A stretch of 64,000 nucleotides of DNA from Candidatus Nanoarchaeia archaeon (lineage in GTDB: Archaea > Nanobdellota > Nanobdellia > Pacearchaeales > GW2011-AR1). The position numbers were made by a program, and so were the translations under genes. The stretch spans positions 41,123 to 105,122 of the forward strand of contig JAQUKY010000003.1 of assembly GCA_028718805.1 (NCBI GenBank), written 5' to 3'. Below the pieces are notes generated by a model. The model was not told where the DNA came from, made no database searches, and saw only the letters and a program-made list of their open reading frames with translations. Positions 1 to 10,285 of the stretch are shown piece by piece. The number at the start of each line of letters is the position of its first letter. The first letter of the stretch is position 1.

Positions 1-1117
1 CCCCATGGACTAATATTGTAAGCGCCTTTGGATTTTCGCATCCCCTTATATAAGTCATTGCTTCATCTCCCTGCTTAATCTCTTCAACAATTTGTGCTTT
101 TCCCAATTCACTCTCTGTTAAATCATTCAGATTACTGACTATCTTTCCGCCAGTTGCCCTTGCCAAATTTTCCATATCCGATTTAGCAACTCTTCTGCAG
201 GCATAAATCCTTGATTTTGCAAGATAATACTGCACCATATCATCAATTCCTTTCTGGCAGAATATGACATTAGCATTGCTTCTTCTTATTTTCTCAACCA
301 TCTGTTTTAATATCATCTCCTCTCTGTCAAGAAAATTTTGAAGCTGGCTTGGGTCACTGACAGAAATCTTGGCATCTCCTTCTAGATTTTTAATTTCCAA
401 GGATTCTGAGATTAAAGCAATCCTTGCATTCATGACTTTTACAGGCATATCAATTGAAACTCTTTCTTTGTCTATAACAATTCCTTTAATCAATTCAGTA
501 TCCTCAACGCCATTGCTTTTATTTTTCTCGATTTTTATGTTTCCTAAATCAACACTGCCTTTGTCCTCAATCTGGGCAATTGCATCAACAATAATGCCTG
601 CAAACTTTTCCTTTACGCTTTCTGCTCCTTTTCCGGTCATAGCAGTCATTGCAATTGCTTTCAGGTCATCTTTTTTATCCAAACCAACTTCAACTGCAAC
701 TTCATTTAAGAATTCCTTTGCTTTTACAGCAGCCAGATTATAGCCTTTGGTAATAACAGTAGGGTGAATTTTCATGTCTAATAATTTTTCTGCGTTCTCA
801 AGCAGTTTCCCGGCAAGCATTACAGCAGTTGTTGTTCCATCTCCAACTTCGCTCTCCTGGGTTTTTGCTATTTCAACCATCATTTTAGCAGCAGGATGCT
901 CAATTTCCATTTCTTCTAATATAGTAACTCCGTCATTTGTGACAGTAATATCCCCAACAGAACTAACAAGCATCTTGTCCATACCCTTAGGGCCAAGGGT
1001 AGTTTTAACAGCATCAGAAACAAGTTTTGCAGCAAGAATATTGTTTCTCTGCGCATCTCTTCCTATTGTTCTTTCAACACTTTCAGGCAGAATGTAAATT
1101 GGTTGTTTGTCTGGCAT
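1..1117 (-). CDS. Thermosome (group II chaperonin) subunit, truncated by window edge
   Basis: Minus-strand translation starts [67 protein letters not shown]; classic chaperonin motifs. Not in ORF track because it runs off the edge. Confidence 0.96.
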   Translation of the reverse strand, partial: MPDKQPIYILPESVERTIGRDAQRNNILAAKLVSDAVKTTLGPKGMDKMLVSSVGDITVTNDGVTILEEMEIEHPAAKMMVEIAKTQESEVGDGTTTAVMLAGKLLENAEKLLDMKIHPTVITKGYNLAAVKAKEFLNEVAVEVGLDKKDDLKAIAMTAMTGKGAESVKEKFAGIIVDAIAQIEDKGSVDLGNIKIEKNKSNGVEDTELIKGIVIDKERVSIDMPVKVMNARIALISESLEIKNLEGDAKISVSDPSQLQNFLDREEMILKQMVEKIRRSNANVIFCQKGIDDMVQYYLAKSRIYACRRVAKSDMENLARATGGKIVSNLNDLTESELGKAQIVEEIKQGDEAMTYIRGCENPKALTILVHG

Positions 1118-1118
1118 T

Positions 1119-1442
1119 TTAGGCAAGAACCTCCTCAAGCCTTCTTTTAGTTTTGAATATATTACCAAAAATCGATAAAGCAGTATAATCAATATCTTTT
1201 GCCTTTCTAAGCTTTATAGTGCTATTATTAAAGTGGTATACAGATAATTTTTCATCTTCTTTTTTAAAGAAATAAACTCTCCTCCCATTGCCTTTACTCT
1301 CAGTAATTTTATAAAGGAGAATATCAACTTCATTAAATACATCCCCCTTAAGATTATAAACAAAGATAATTTCTCCTCTTTGAACGTTTTCATAAGGAAA
1401 TTTCCCTAACCTATCTAATTTTTCTGCTTTTGTTTCCGCCAT
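1119..1442 (-). CDS. Hypothetical protein
   Basis: 107-aa ORF, tightly packed between neighbours. Confidence 0.6.
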   Translation of the reverse strand: MAETKAEKLDRLGKFPYENVQRGEIIFVYNLKGDVFNEVDILLYKITESKGNGRRVYFFKKEDEKLSVYHFNNSTIKLRKAKDIDYTALSIFGNIFKTKRRLEEVLA

Positions 1443-1443
1443 T

Positions 1444-1791
1444 TTAATTAGTTTTCTTCTCCTCCTCTTCTTCTGCTTTAGTAATAAAATCAGATACTTC
1501 TACATAACCTATTTCAAAATCTTTGACTAACCCCTTAAAATCATAGTTTTTATCAATATCACTAAAAAAATCTGCAGGGTATTTGCTTCTTATTCTTTCA
1601 ATATTATCACAGGTCTCTTTCTTTTTTAATAAATATCCTTCAGAATCTTTTTTTATTGCCTTAAGGTCCCATCCAAAAATGTTATGGCCCAGGAGAAGGC
1701 AACCCATACCATGCACAGTCTCTTCTAATGATTTGTAATTTTCAACATACTCCATACCTTCTTTGAAAATTTTCTGGAATTCATCTGCCAT
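1444..1791 (-). CDS. Hypothetical protein
   Basis: 115-aa ORF, 1 nt from next gene. Confidence 0.6.
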   Translation of the reverse strand: MADEFQKIFKEGMEYVENYKSLEETVHGMGCLLLGHNIFGWDLKAIKKDSEGYLLKKKETCDNIERIRSKYPADFFSDIDKNYDFKGLVKDFEIGYVEVSDFITKAEEEEEKKTN

Positions 1792-1906
1792 TTTAAATCC
1801 AGATTTAGTTTATTTTTAAGTATTATCTACCCATAACCTATATACTATAAAATATATATTACAAAACAACAATTAACTATAAATATAAAAAAAACATAAT
1901 TAAACT

Positions 1907-2464
1907 ATGAAAATCGGAGTTAAGGTTGGCGATATCATGACTCGGGATTATACTTCTGCAAAACCAGATATTTCTGTCCTTCACGCTGTAAAATTAATGG
2001 TTAAAAAAAGAGTTGGAAGCTTGATTCTTGAAGATAAAGATGTGCTTAAGGGAATTTTAACAGAGGGAGATATAATGTGGGCATTGAGCAAAAAATCAGT
2101 AAAAGACCTGAAAAAAATCAGGGCAATAGAAATCTGCACTAAAAAGATAATAACAATAAAACCTTCTGCAGACATTTATGATGCTATAAAACTTATGAAA
2201 AAAGCAAAATTCAGAAGGCTTCCGGTTACAGTTAAAAAAAGAGTGATTGGTCTGTTGACAATGAAGGATATTTTGAGGATTCAGCCGGAACTATTCGATA
2301 TTGTAAGAGAAAATTATTCTATAAAAGAAGAAGCTGAAAAAATGAAAAGAGTGAAATCAGCAGAAACTTTCAAGGAAGGAGTATGTGAAGAATGCAGTAA
2401 TTTTGATATTTTATACAATGTAGACGGGCAATTGATGTGCGAAAGCTGCAGAGAAGCGATGTAA
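1907..2464 (+). CDS. CBS-domain pair protein with C-terminal Cys-rich (zinc ribbon-like) tail
   Basis: VGDIMTRDYTSAKPDISVLHAVKLMVKKRVGSLIL...LTEGDI repeated; C-terminal CEECSNF...CESC. Confidence 0.9.
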   Translation: MKIGVKVGDIMTRDYTSAKPDISVLHAVKLMVKKRVGSLILEDKDVLKGILTEGDIMWALSKKSVKDLKKIRAIEICTKKIITIKPSADIYDAIKLMKKAKFRRLPVTVKKRVIGLLTMKDILRIQPELFDIVRENYSIKEEAEKMKRVKSAETFKEGVCEECSNFDILYNVDGQLMCESCREAM

Positions 2465-2487
2465 AGATTTTTAAACTGATTCTTAAT

Positions 2488-3333
2488 ATGAATGAAATGA
2501 GAAAACTCACTTCTCTCTTGGCAGGTTTAATTTTGGGTATATCCGCAGGCAGTTTTGCCACATATCATGTACTAAAACCAGAAAGTTCCTTAGTTGCAGC
2601 TGTTTCAGGAAAAAATTCAGAAAATAATTCTGTTAATAAAAATAATGATAAAAATCCTGCAGGAGTTTTTGAGATAGAGGCCCTGAAGATTAAGCTGCCG
2701 GAGATAAAGCTGGATAAGGGACTTGATATTGAGGACTCTTTCATAATCTCATATGCTTCAGAGGTTGGGGGCTGTAGCTGGAAAATGCCTATAAATGCAT
2801 CGGATTATTTCAAGTATAAGAGGCTTAAGCACAGAGGCAAATTGCCCTTTGAATATGTCAGTTACGTAACCTACAATGACCCAACAATAATTAAAATAGC
2901 AAAAGATTTAACAAAAAACTGTAAGTCCAAGGAAGAATCTGCACAGGTTCTGCTGGACCTTGTTCATAACCAGCTTTATGACACTTCTGGAGAAGGAATC
3001 TTTGATTATGTTAAATTCCCATTAGAGACTCTTGTGGAAAGGAATGGTGATTGCGAAGATTTAAGCATTCTTGGAGCTGCTTTAATGAAATCAATTGGTA
3101 TAGATGTAGCTTTAATAAATTACAGCCCTCTTGAGCTTGGGAAATTCACAGGACATATGGCATTAGGTGTTAATGGTAATTTTAACGGGGCTTATTTTGA
3201 AAATAAAGGGGTTAGGTACTATTATGCAGAATCCACAGGTACAGATTGGCTGAATAACAAATCTACTGGGAAAATAGGGAATATCCCTGAAGATTATAAG
3301 AAGAAAAAAGTCGCCCTGTATATTGTGAAGTAA
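2488..3333 (+). CDS. Secreted/membrane-anchored transglutaminase-like domain protein
   Basis: N-terminal hydrophobic segment; RNGDCEDLSILGAALMKSIGIDVALI matches transglutaminase-like core. ORF-track start 2437 overlaps upstream CDS; ATG at 2488 preferred. Confidence 0.75.
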   Translation: MNEMRKLTSLLAGLILGISAGSFATYHVLKPESSLVAAVSGKNSENNSVNKNNDKNPAGVFEIEALKIKLPEIKLDKGLDIEDSFIISYASEVGGCSWKMPINASDYFKYKRLKHRGKLPFEYVSYVTYNDPTIIKIAKDLTKNCKSKEESAQVLLDLVHNQLYDTSGEGIFDYVKFPLETLVERNGDCEDLSILGAALMKSIGIDVALINYSPLELGKFTGHMALGVNGNFNGAYFENKGVRYYYAESTGTDWLNNKSTGKIGNIPEDYKKKKVALYIVK

Positions 3334-3415
3334 TCTGTATAATCTCAGGAATTTTTAAACAAAAATATTTAAATACCTTCTAACTGTTCATATAATACAA
3401 AAAGAGTTGTAAAAC

Positions 3416-3916
3416 ATGGCAGAGAAAGATACAGTATTCTCAGGTAAAATCAAGCAAAAAGCAATTTTTCACTTTAAAGATTTTTATGGGTTTACCTACG
3501 ACTGGCTTGTTGGGGAGGGCTATAAAGTGACTGAAAAAGTATACTCCGAGGAGATTTCAGGGGATGCCAAGAAAATAGAAATAGAATGGGAAGCCAAGAA
3601 GAAAGTGTCTGATTATTTCAGGTTTGTGATACAGGTCAGATGGATGATACTTGGATTAAAAAATGTTGAAGTTCAGAGAGAAGGAAAGAAACTAAAGATG
3701 AATTCAGGCCAGGTTGAGCTTAAGGTAAAAGGAGTCTTGGTTAAGGATTATGAGCACAAGTGGGAAGATTATCCTGTCTGGAAGTTTTTAAGAGGGATGT
3801 ATGACAGGTATATAATAAGGAGCAGGATTGAACAGTATGAAGATAAGCTTAAAGAGGAAGTTGAGGAGTTCATAGCCCAGTCCAAATCCTTTTTGGTTAT
3901 AGAAGGCATGAGATGA
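3416..3916 (+). CDS. Hypothetical protein
   Basis: 166-aa ORF, AT-rich promoter-like region upstream. Confidence 0.7.
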   Translation: MAEKDTVFSGKIKQKAIFHFKDFYGFTYDWLVGEGYKVTEKVYSEEISGDAKKIEIEWEAKKKVSDYFRFVIQVRWMILGLKNVEVQREGKKLKMNSGQVELKVKGVLVKDYEHKWEDYPVWKFLRGMYDRYIIRSRIEQYEDKLKEEVEEFIAQSKSFLVIEGMR

Positions 3917-3989
3917 TTTAAATTAGTAATTTAAAAGATAAAATTTAAATTATCGAATTGAGATAATTCTTAGTTTAATGGGGGTTACA

Positions 3990-4090
3990 GGTAATTTGTT
4001 AAACTATTTAATATGCTATTAACAAGATTAAGCTGTTACTCACAAGCTTTGATGGTGATTGTCCCATATGTCTTTTGATAGATTACTAAA
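3990..4090. repeat. Intergenic palindromic element copy A
   Basis: GGTAATTTGTTAAACTATTTAA...GATTAAGCTG...GGTGATTGTC...CTTTTGATAGATTACTAAAA. Confidence 0.7.
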
Positions 4091-4168
4091 AATACCCAAA
4101 AAACCTATAAAACAACAAATATTTGTGTGAATACAAATATTTAAATATACATTTATATAAAATCTCAT

Positions 4169-5551
4169 ATGGTAAAAAAGAGAGTATTTTTGTTAGCTAT
4201 GACGCTTCTGTTTGCGTTTGTTTTTGCAAGTTTGGTCTCTGCCACCAATCTGGAGATTTATGCAAAAACAATCCAGGGCTCTGCAATTACAGATTTAAAT
4301 GAGCCTGCAGTTTTTGAGTTGACAATAAAAAACTTAGGAGAGACAGATAATTTTGACATTTACTCTCTTGTAGGGATTGACATTTCACCAGGTAATTTTA
4401 CATTGAGAAGGGATGAAACTAACACAATAGAAATAAAGGCTATGCCTCAGGAATATCTGGCATCAACAAAAGAGCCAATCAATTTTGAATACAAGATTAA
4501 GGATTCTAAGGAAGACATACAGGCAGAAAAATTAACTATGAATATTATCGGGCTAAAAGATGCGTTCCAGATAGACGCAGAGGATTTAAACCCAAAGTCA
4601 GAAAATACAAAAATTACCTTAAGAAACAGGTTAAATTACAAGTTTGATGAATTAAAAATAAGCATAACCTCTAATTTTTTCAGTTATGAAGACAAGTTTC
4701 CGTTGAATCCTATGGAAGCTAAACAGATTACAATACCTGTAGATGTTGAAAAGCTGAAAAGATCAACAGCCGGTTCTTATTTGGTAAACATTGGGTTGGA
4801 GGTATCTGGAGTAAAAACAAGCACAGAATCCATGATTAAGTTTCTTGAGCAGGAGGGAATAGAAACAACTGAAAATAAAGAGGGGTTCTTAATAAAAAGA
4901 ATTGAGATAAGCAAGATTAATGTTGGAAACACTCTAAAAAATGTTGAAATAACAACACAAAAGAATATTCTTTCATATTTATTCACGACTTTTAATGCAG
5001 TTCCCGCAGAGACAAAAATAAACGGATTAACCGTAGAATATACCTGGAGAAAAGAATTGATTCCAAATGATAAATTAGAGGTTGTGGTAAAAACTAACTG
5101 GTTTTATCCCATAATAATAATCATATTTGCAGCAGTATTATTCATTTTAATCAGGAGAAGCGTTGAAGTGGATTTAATTTTAAGGAAACAGGTTTCTTAT
5201 GTTAAAACAAGGGGGGGAGAATTTGCATTAAAGGTGACTATAAAAGCAAAAGCAAAGACGTTTATTGAAAGAATAAACATAACTGACAAGCTTCCGCCAT
5301 TAGTTGAATTATATGAGAGATATGGAGCAATATCTCCTGATAAAATTGATTTGAGAAACAAGAGATTGGAATGGAACATAGAATCATTAAATGAAAGAGA
5401 AGAAAGAATTTTTAGTTATATAATATATTCAAAGATAGGGGTTGTTGGAAAATTCGAGCTTCCAAAAGCAAGGGCAGTTTATGAAAAATCAGGAAGAATG
5501 AAAGGAGCAGAATCCAACAGGAGCTTTTTCATTAACCAGCCTAAAGTGTGA
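4169..5551 (+). CDS. Secreted membrane-anchored protein with repeated Ig-like/NEW3-like extracellular domains
   Basis: Signal peptide at N-terminus, beta-rich repeats, TM segment near residue 315. Confidence 0.7.
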   Translation: MVKKRVFLLAMTLLFAFVFASLVSATNLEIYAKTIQGSAITDLNEPAVFELTIKNLGETDNFDIYSLVGIDISPGNFTLRRDETNTIEIKAMPQEYLASTKEPINFEYKIKDSKEDIQAEKLTMNIIGLKDAFQIDAEDLNPKSENTKITLRNRLNYKFDELKISITSNFFSYEDKFPLNPMEAKQITIPVDVEKLKRSTAGSYLVNIGLEVSGVKTSTESMIKFLEQEGIETTENKEGFLIKRIEISKINVGNTLKNVEITTQKNILSYLFTTFNAVPAETKINGLTVEYTWRKELIPNDKLEVVVKTNWFYPIIIIIFAAVLFILIRRSVEVDLILRKQVSYVKTRGGEFALKVTIKAKAKTFIERINITDKLPPLVELYERYGAISPDKIDLRNKRLEWNIESLNEREERIFSYIIYSKIGVVGKFELPKARAVYEKSGRMKGAESNRSFFINQPKV

Positions 5552-5653
5552 TTCAAAAACTTCTGATTATTACGTTAAAATTATTTATCAAATTGCCAAA
5601 GTATCAAAAACATAAAGCAATCTTTTTAAACACTAGTTCTCTCCTTATTTTAA

Positions 5654-5725
5654 CCCCTGGTAGTATAACGGTTATTACAGGCGGCTGTAGACCGCTTGAA
5701 GGGTGTTCGACTCACCCCCGGGGGA
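5654..5725 (+). tRNA. tRNA-Tyr (GTA)
   Basis: Cloverleaf: acceptor CCCCTGG/CCGGGGG, anticodon arm GGCGG-CTGTAGA-CCGCT, T arm GGGTG-TTCGACT-CACCC; C1-G72 as in archaeal tRNA-Tyr. Confidence 0.95.
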
Positions 5726-5739
5726 TATAATATCTTAAG

Positions 5740-6231
5740 ATGGTTAAAAAGAGATTAAGAGATATTGAAAGAGAGCTAAAAAGAATCAAGAAACTAAAGA
5801 ATTCCTCAGACTATTATTATTCAAGAGCTCCTCTTTATGAAGAAGCTGCTCAAAGTGCTGTTTCTGAAAGAAAAGTAAAAAAAGCGATAAACTACTTTAG
5901 AAAAGCAGCTGGATTTTATGAAGAGCTAGAGGGTTCCTCTGTAGCTGAGCATGGTGCAGGGTATTTTGAAAAATATGTTAATTCAAAAAATAGATGCTTA
6001 AAAAATGCTGAAAGATTGAAAAAAGTTTCCGAAGGCAAATGGCACGGATTAGAGGGAAAAAGTTTTGCTATAATTGCTTTGTTTAGTTTAATTTTTAGTT
6101 TTTTATTCCTATTACCTAACCTGACCGGCAATGTGATAGCAAACCTAACAACTAAAAATTCAAGCATAATTGGAGCAGGATTATTTGTTTTGGGGATAAT
6201 TGGGTCTTATTTTTATTTTAGGAAAAAATGA
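5740..6231 (+). CDS. Hypothetical protein with two C-terminal TM segments
   Basis: 163-aa ORF, TM pair at end. Confidence 0.65.
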   Translation: MVKKRLRDIERELKRIKKLKNSSDYYYSRAPLYEEAAQSAVSERKVKKAINYFRKAAGFYEELEGSSVAEHGAGYFEKYVNSKNRCLKNAERLKKVSEGKWHGLEGKSFAIIALFSLIFSFLFLLPNLTGNVIANLTTKNSSIIGAGLFVLGIIGSYFYFRKK

Positions 6232-6341
6232 ATTAGTAGAAAAACGAACTTTAAAAGACTACTATTGTTCAGGGGATAGTTTTATAAATATAAAAAATAT
6301 CTAAAAATTACCTAAGGGAATAAGAGTTCTGATGAATTAAT

Positions 6342-7382
6342 ATGGAATCAGTTCAAATACTTAATAACCGATTAAATAAAGCCAAGAATATCAAAGAAAA
6401 AAAGGCTATTTTGCAGGAGTTATACAAACAACTTGTAAAAAGCAAGACCAATAGAAAAGCTAATGGATTATTCAGGGAGTTTGTGGAGAATGATTCTTAT
6501 AATGGGCATAAATTTGCATGGGGTCTTGCTGAACAATTGGATAAATATGGTTTAACCAATCATGCAAGAAGATTAAGAGAGCAATATAGCGGAATTCCGC
6601 AAAAACCTCAAAGAGATTGGACAGAGTTACCCAATGTATTAGGCAATCAGGAAAAAATTGAAGAATTATGTTCAAGCGGGGATGCAGGCAGAGACTTGGC
6701 AGGGCTTGGATGCATTGCAGCAGCCTTTAACAAAACTGCTGAAGCAAGAAGACAGCCGGCAGACCCAAGATTTCTATATCCAACAAGCAGGCAGTTTCCT
6801 TTTGATGAAACAACCTATAAAATAGTTAAAGCTTTGGAAGAGAGAGATTTTAATGTTCCAGGAATCAAAGTTGAATTTCATTCCTATGGTCCTAGTGATT
6901 CATATAGAAGAGTAGAAACTATAGAAGGGGATGACTTTAGATTATGGTTTTGTCGTGAACAGGGAAGAATAGGAAGTGATTGGAATGATACAGCTGCAGT
7001 TAGTAACTTAAACATACCTTTTAAAGAACTTAGTGTATTTAGTGATAATTCTGGTCCAACACTTCGTTTATATGTTGGAGATAACTGGGAAAAAGATAAA
7101 GAAGGATTTGTTAATAGTGTAAAGGTAAACAGCAAATTGCGTGAAGAACCAAGGACTTATCTTAGGTATAGCGGTTCTTGGCAAAAAAGTTCTAAAGGAG
7201 GAGTATATTACCCAGGGAAAATAGCTCCATTTTTAACACACACAAATGATTTAGATAGAGAATATGAACCGAGAGGGAATGAGCCAAAATATTTTGAAAC
7301 CAAGAAAATTTTCCATGAATTTGATGAATTTTTAAAAGGTAAGCTTGAAGAAATAACTAGTCTAAAATCTGTTATGAATTAG
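6342..7382 (+). CDS. Hypothetical protein
   Basis: 346-aa ORF. Confidence 0.7.
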   Translation: MESVQILNNRLNKAKNIKEKKAILQELYKQLVKSKTNRKANGLFREFVENDSYNGHKFAWGLAEQLDKYGLTNHARRLREQYSGIPQKPQRDWTELPNVLGNQEKIEELCSSGDAGRDLAGLGCIAAAFNKTAEARRQPADPRFLYPTSRQFPFDETTYKIVKALEERDFNVPGIKVEFHSYGPSDSYRRVETIEGDDFRLWFCREQGRIGSDWNDTAAVSNLNIPFKELSVFSDNSGPTLRLYVGDNWEKDKEGFVNSVKVNSKLREEPRTYLRYSGSWQKSSKGGVYYPGKIAPFLTHTNDLDREYEPRGNEPKYFETKKIFHEFDEFLKGKLEEITSLKSVMN

Positions 7383-7410
7383 AAGATAAACAAAATCTAC
7401 AAATCTTAAA

Positions 7411-7782
7411 ATGAAAGTCGGAACTGAGTTAATGTTGGGAGATGGAAAGGGGAAGGCACAGGCACTTACAAGACCAGCTGAAGGAACATACCTCCTGAAC
7501 CTGGGCAATATAGAAAAAGGAGTTGCTTATTTTTCTGTAACAAAAAAGAAAGGAGAATATTCCGGAGAACTTGAAGCTACTATTGATGACGAATTCAGAA
7601 AAGAATTTGGAGAAAATGTTAAAATAGGAGATTTTTTTAAGATGATTGTTCAGTATGTTGGTAAGAAGGATTATACACTAAAGATTATTCCTCCTAAAGT
7701 TTCAAACAAAGGAAGATACTGCCCAAGGGAAAAGCGGATGAGAAGATTAGCTTATTACGAAAAGAAATATAGAGGCGTTTAA
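7411..7782 (+). CDS. Hypothetical protein
   Basis: 123-aa ORF, basic C-terminus. Confidence 0.7.
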   Translation: MKVGTELMLGDGKGKAQALTRPAEGTYLLNLGNIEKGVAYFSVTKKKGEYSGELEATIDDEFRKEFGENVKIGDFFKMIVQYVGKKDYTLKIIPPKVSNKGRYCPREKRMRRLAYYEKKYRGV

Positions 7783-7830
7783 TCACTCATTTAGAAGAAT
7801 ATATAAAGGACTGAAATGCATATATTACCC

Positions 7831-7974
7831 ATGGAAAGCAAATCAAAACAAAGATGTTCGGTAAAAGCTTGCTATGGAACAAGTGAATGGTCAGAGAATT
7901 CTGGTATTTGCCGCAATTGCAAATGGCAGGAAGATTGTGGTAAGATTGAAGGGAAGATAAAAAATAAAAAATAA
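7831..7974 (+). CDS. Small Cys-rich protein (47 aa)
   Basis: MESKSKQRCSVKACYGTSEWSENSGICRNCKWQEDCGKIEGKIKNKK; below ORF-track cutoff. Confidence 0.55.
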   Translation: MESKSKQRCSVKACYGTSEWSENSGICRNCKWQEDCGKIEGKIKNKK

Positions 7975-7978
7975 ATGA

Positions 7979-8149
7979 ATGATGGAAGAAAAAGAGAACG
8001 ATAAGAATAAAGCAAGAGAAAATGCTGAATGTGTATTCCCTCCATGTCCAAAATGTGACAAGGGATTTTTATTGCCGTTTTCATACAAAGAAGATGTTTT
8101 TGAGAAATGGAAATGTTCTGAATGCGGTTATATAATAGAAAAAAGATAA
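7979..8149 (+). CDS. Small zinc-ribbon protein (56 aa)
   Basis: MMEEKENDKNKARENAECVFPPCPKCDKGFLLPFSYKEDVFEKWKCSECGYIIEKR, two CxxC. Confidence 0.65.
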   Translation: MMEEKENDKNKARENAECVFPPCPKCDKGFLLPFSYKEDVFEKWKCSECGYIIEKR

Positions 8150-8163
8150 TTTTGGTTTTATTT

Positions 8164-8246
8164 TGGTAATCTATTAAACTATTTCAAGGCTTTATTGAGA
8201 AGCTTATGCTGATTGCTTCTTATGATTTCGTTTTATTTTATTACTG
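8164..8246. repeat. Intergenic palindromic element copy B1
   Basis: TGGTAATCTATTAAACTATTTCAAGG...GCTGATTGCTTC...TGATTTCGTTTTATTTTATTACTGA. Confidence 0.8.
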
Positions 8247-8251
8247 ACACA

Positions 8252-8345
8252 CCAGTAATCTGTAAGACGATTTTAAATATGTTGCTTCTGTTCATCAAGC
8301 TTAATCCTCTCATCTGCAAATCCTGTTGGTTTTTAACATTACTAA
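8252..8345. repeat. Intergenic palindromic element copy B2 (tandem to B1)
   Basis: CAGTAATCTGTAAGACGATTTTAA...AAGCTTAATCCTCTCATCTGCAAA...AACATTACTAAT. Confidence 0.75.
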
Positions 8346-8365
8346 TATATAAGAAGAAGAGATTA

Positions 8366-9334
8366 TCATTCAAACTTAAACTCAACAAAGTTATTATTTT
8401 TATCTATTTCTTTTATTAAGTCTTCTGAATCAATAACCAGCTTTATATCGCTAGAACTTCTGGAGTTAAGTTTTAAATTTTGCACAGAATAAGTGACTCC
8501 TGCCCCAAAAGCAATATCTTTTAGATTAAAATTCCCCATTTTGTCATTATCATCAAAAACAGATAAATAAACACTTTCAGCATCTAGTGTTCCTAAATTC
8601 CTAACAGTTACATTAAAATCAAAATATCTTCCTTTTTTAACTCCAGTTGCATTTTCAAAATACAAATCTGCGAGATTTTCCTTAGAATAAAGCTCTCTTA
8701 TGTTATTGATTATTGATTCATCTAATTTTTGATCACACGACTCTAGATAAGGATACATCAGGCTGTTTTTATCTGATGAATGAGCAAAACCAAAAACATG
8801 CAATAATTCATGTAATTCCACATTTGGCCAGTCGCATTTAACTCCTTTTTTTTCACCATATAATAAAATAACCCCCTGGGTAATGACGTTATATCTCCCC
8901 GTTTGTATTATTTCTTTAGCTCCTCCTTCCCCTGCTATAAAATACTCTTTTTCTATTGAATTTTTTATACTTTCAGAACAGCTAACTTCTATATCTGGTT
9001 CGCTGGCTTTTGGACTAAAACTAATAACCCCCACCTTATTCTGTAATTCATTAAAAGCTTCAATCATATTGTTTTTCTCTTCTTCACTGCAATCAGAACC
9101 TATTGAATAAGAAATATAATTATGGTTAAATTTCATATTAGGATAGAACTGTTCAACTTCGTAAGAAAGATTGCTTACTTCCAGCTGATTAGAAGAAGTA
9201 ACAACATCAAGAACCTGCGGCTTTCCAGGAAGGTTCATATATAAAAAATACCCTCCGATTAATAAAATCATAATTAACAATAAAAATAAAATTATGTTTA
9301 AGATAACTCCTCCTTGTGATTTTATATGTCTCAT
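8366..9334 (-). CDS. Membrane-anchored zincin metalloprotease (matrixin-like) with C-terminal CARDB-like domain
   Basis: HELLHVFGFAHSSDKNSLMYP (HExxHxxGxxH plus Met turn); C-terminal NVTVRNLGTLDAESVYLSVFDD. Confidence 0.85.
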   Translation of the reverse strand: MRHIKSQGGVILNIILFLLLIMILLIGGYFLYMNLPGKPQVLDVVTSSNQLEVSNLSYEVEQFYPNMKFNHNYISYSIGSDCSEEEKNNMIEAFNELQNKVGVISFSPKASEPDIEVSCSESIKNSIEKEYFIAGEGGAKEIIQTGRYNVITQGVILLYGEKKGVKCDWPNVELHELLHVFGFAHSSDKNSLMYPYLESCDQKLDESIINNIRELYSKENLADLYFENATGVKKGRYFDFNVTVRNLGTLDAESVYLSVFDDNDKMGNFNLKDIAFGAGVTYSVQNLKLNSRSSSDIKLVIDSEDLIKEIDKNNNFVEFKFE

Positions 9335-9385
9335 CTTTTTTAAAAGAAGATATTGATATTATTTAAATATATTCTTAGACGAATA

Positions 9386-9471
9386 TTGTTAATATTAAAC
9401 TAGTTTAAGGTGGGATTGAATAGCTTAATCTTCTGAACCCCGTATTAAAATCGTTTAGTACATTACTAATA
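9386..9471. repeat. Intergenic palindromic element copy C
   Basis: TTGTTAATATTAAACTAGTTTAAGG...TAGCTTAATCTTCTG...AAATCGTTTAGTACATTACTAAT. Confidence 0.6.
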
Positions 9472-9533
9472 AAAGTTAAATATGAAAAATCTAACAATAA
9501 CCTTTTTAAATCTAAAATAACATCAATAATCAT

Positions 9534-9605
9534 GCCCCGATAGTTAAATGGTTATAACACAACCCTGTCACGGTTGGGTTCCGTGTTCGATTCACGGTCG
9601 GGGCG
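9534..9605 (+). tRNA. tRNA-Asp (GTC)
   Basis: Acceptor GCCCCGA/TCGGGGC, anticodon arm CAACC-CTGTCAC-GGTTG, T arm CCGTG-TTCGATT-CACGG. Confidence 0.95.
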
Positions 9606-9659
9606 TTCATTTTCTCCTAAAACCAATAACTCTTTAAAGAAAGGTATCCGATACTATGT

Positions 9660-9785
9660 ATGACAATTGTATGCCCTAAATGTGAATCGCGATGTTTGAA
9701 AATAGATAATTTTTGTATTGGATGCGGAAAAGATTTAAGAATAATTAAGAAATCTAAAGATACAAAAACCAGGGAAAAGCATTAA
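9660..9785 (+). CDS. Small zinc-ribbon protein (41 aa)
   Basis: MTIVCPKCESRCLKIDNFCIGCGKDLRIIKKSKDTKTREKH. Confidence 0.55.
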   Translation: MTIVCPKCESRCLKIDNFCIGCGKDLRIIKKSKDTKTREKH

Positions 9786-9858
9786 ATAACAAATATTCTC
9801 AATTTTTATATCTCATCTTTTTCAAAGTGTTTATATACAAAATTATCCATGTCTATTA

Positions 9859-10158
9859 ATGAGAGAATTATTAAAACTGGTTGATGCATTAAATCGGGAA
9901 TTTATGAAATTAATTGATAGAAATTATATAAATAAAAAACTTGCAAAAAGAAAAGGAAAATGCTTAAAATGCGGAAAATGCTGTAAGGGATGCAAGTTTT
10001 TGGATAAGAAAACCAAGTTATGTAAGGTCTACAACTCAAGGCCTTCTTTAATATGCCACAAGGATTTTCCCTTGGATAAAAGAGAACAATGGATATGGAA
10101 TGTAAAAAAATGCGGTTATTCTTTTAAGAAAAAAATAAAACTAGATAATGTTCTTTAA
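9859..10158 (+). CDS. YkgJ-like Cys-cluster (Zn/Fe-chelating) protein
   Basis: KCLKCGKCCKGCKFLDKKTKLCKVYNSRPSLICHKDFPL. Confidence 0.8.
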   Translation: MRELLKLVDALNREFMKLIDRNYINKKLAKRKGKCLKCGKCCKGCKFLDKKTKLCKVYNSRPSLICHKDFPLDKREQWIWNVKKCGYSFKKKIKLDNVL

Positions 10159-10285
10159 CGCTAATAACACTTAAACTTATTCGCTTTGTTAATTGCTCAA
10201 GCGTTTAAATTGTAGCATTATTGGTTCTTTAATTATCTATTCTTCATTACCACAATCTTAATAATCCTATTTTCTATCAAAATTT

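Noticed and set aside
369-1097. Plus-strand ORFs 369-743 and 774-1097
   Set aside because: Antisense to the thermosome coding sequence; low-complexity Ser/Phe translation typical of reverse-strand reading.
5548-5730. 60-aa plus-strand ORF
   Set aside because: Overlaps the tRNA-Tyr gene entirely at its 3' part; no protein-like signal.
10159-10224. Weak possible copy of the palindromic element (CGCTAATAACACTTAAACTTATTCGC...)
   Set aside because: Only scattered matches to the ends; not confident enough to list as a copy.
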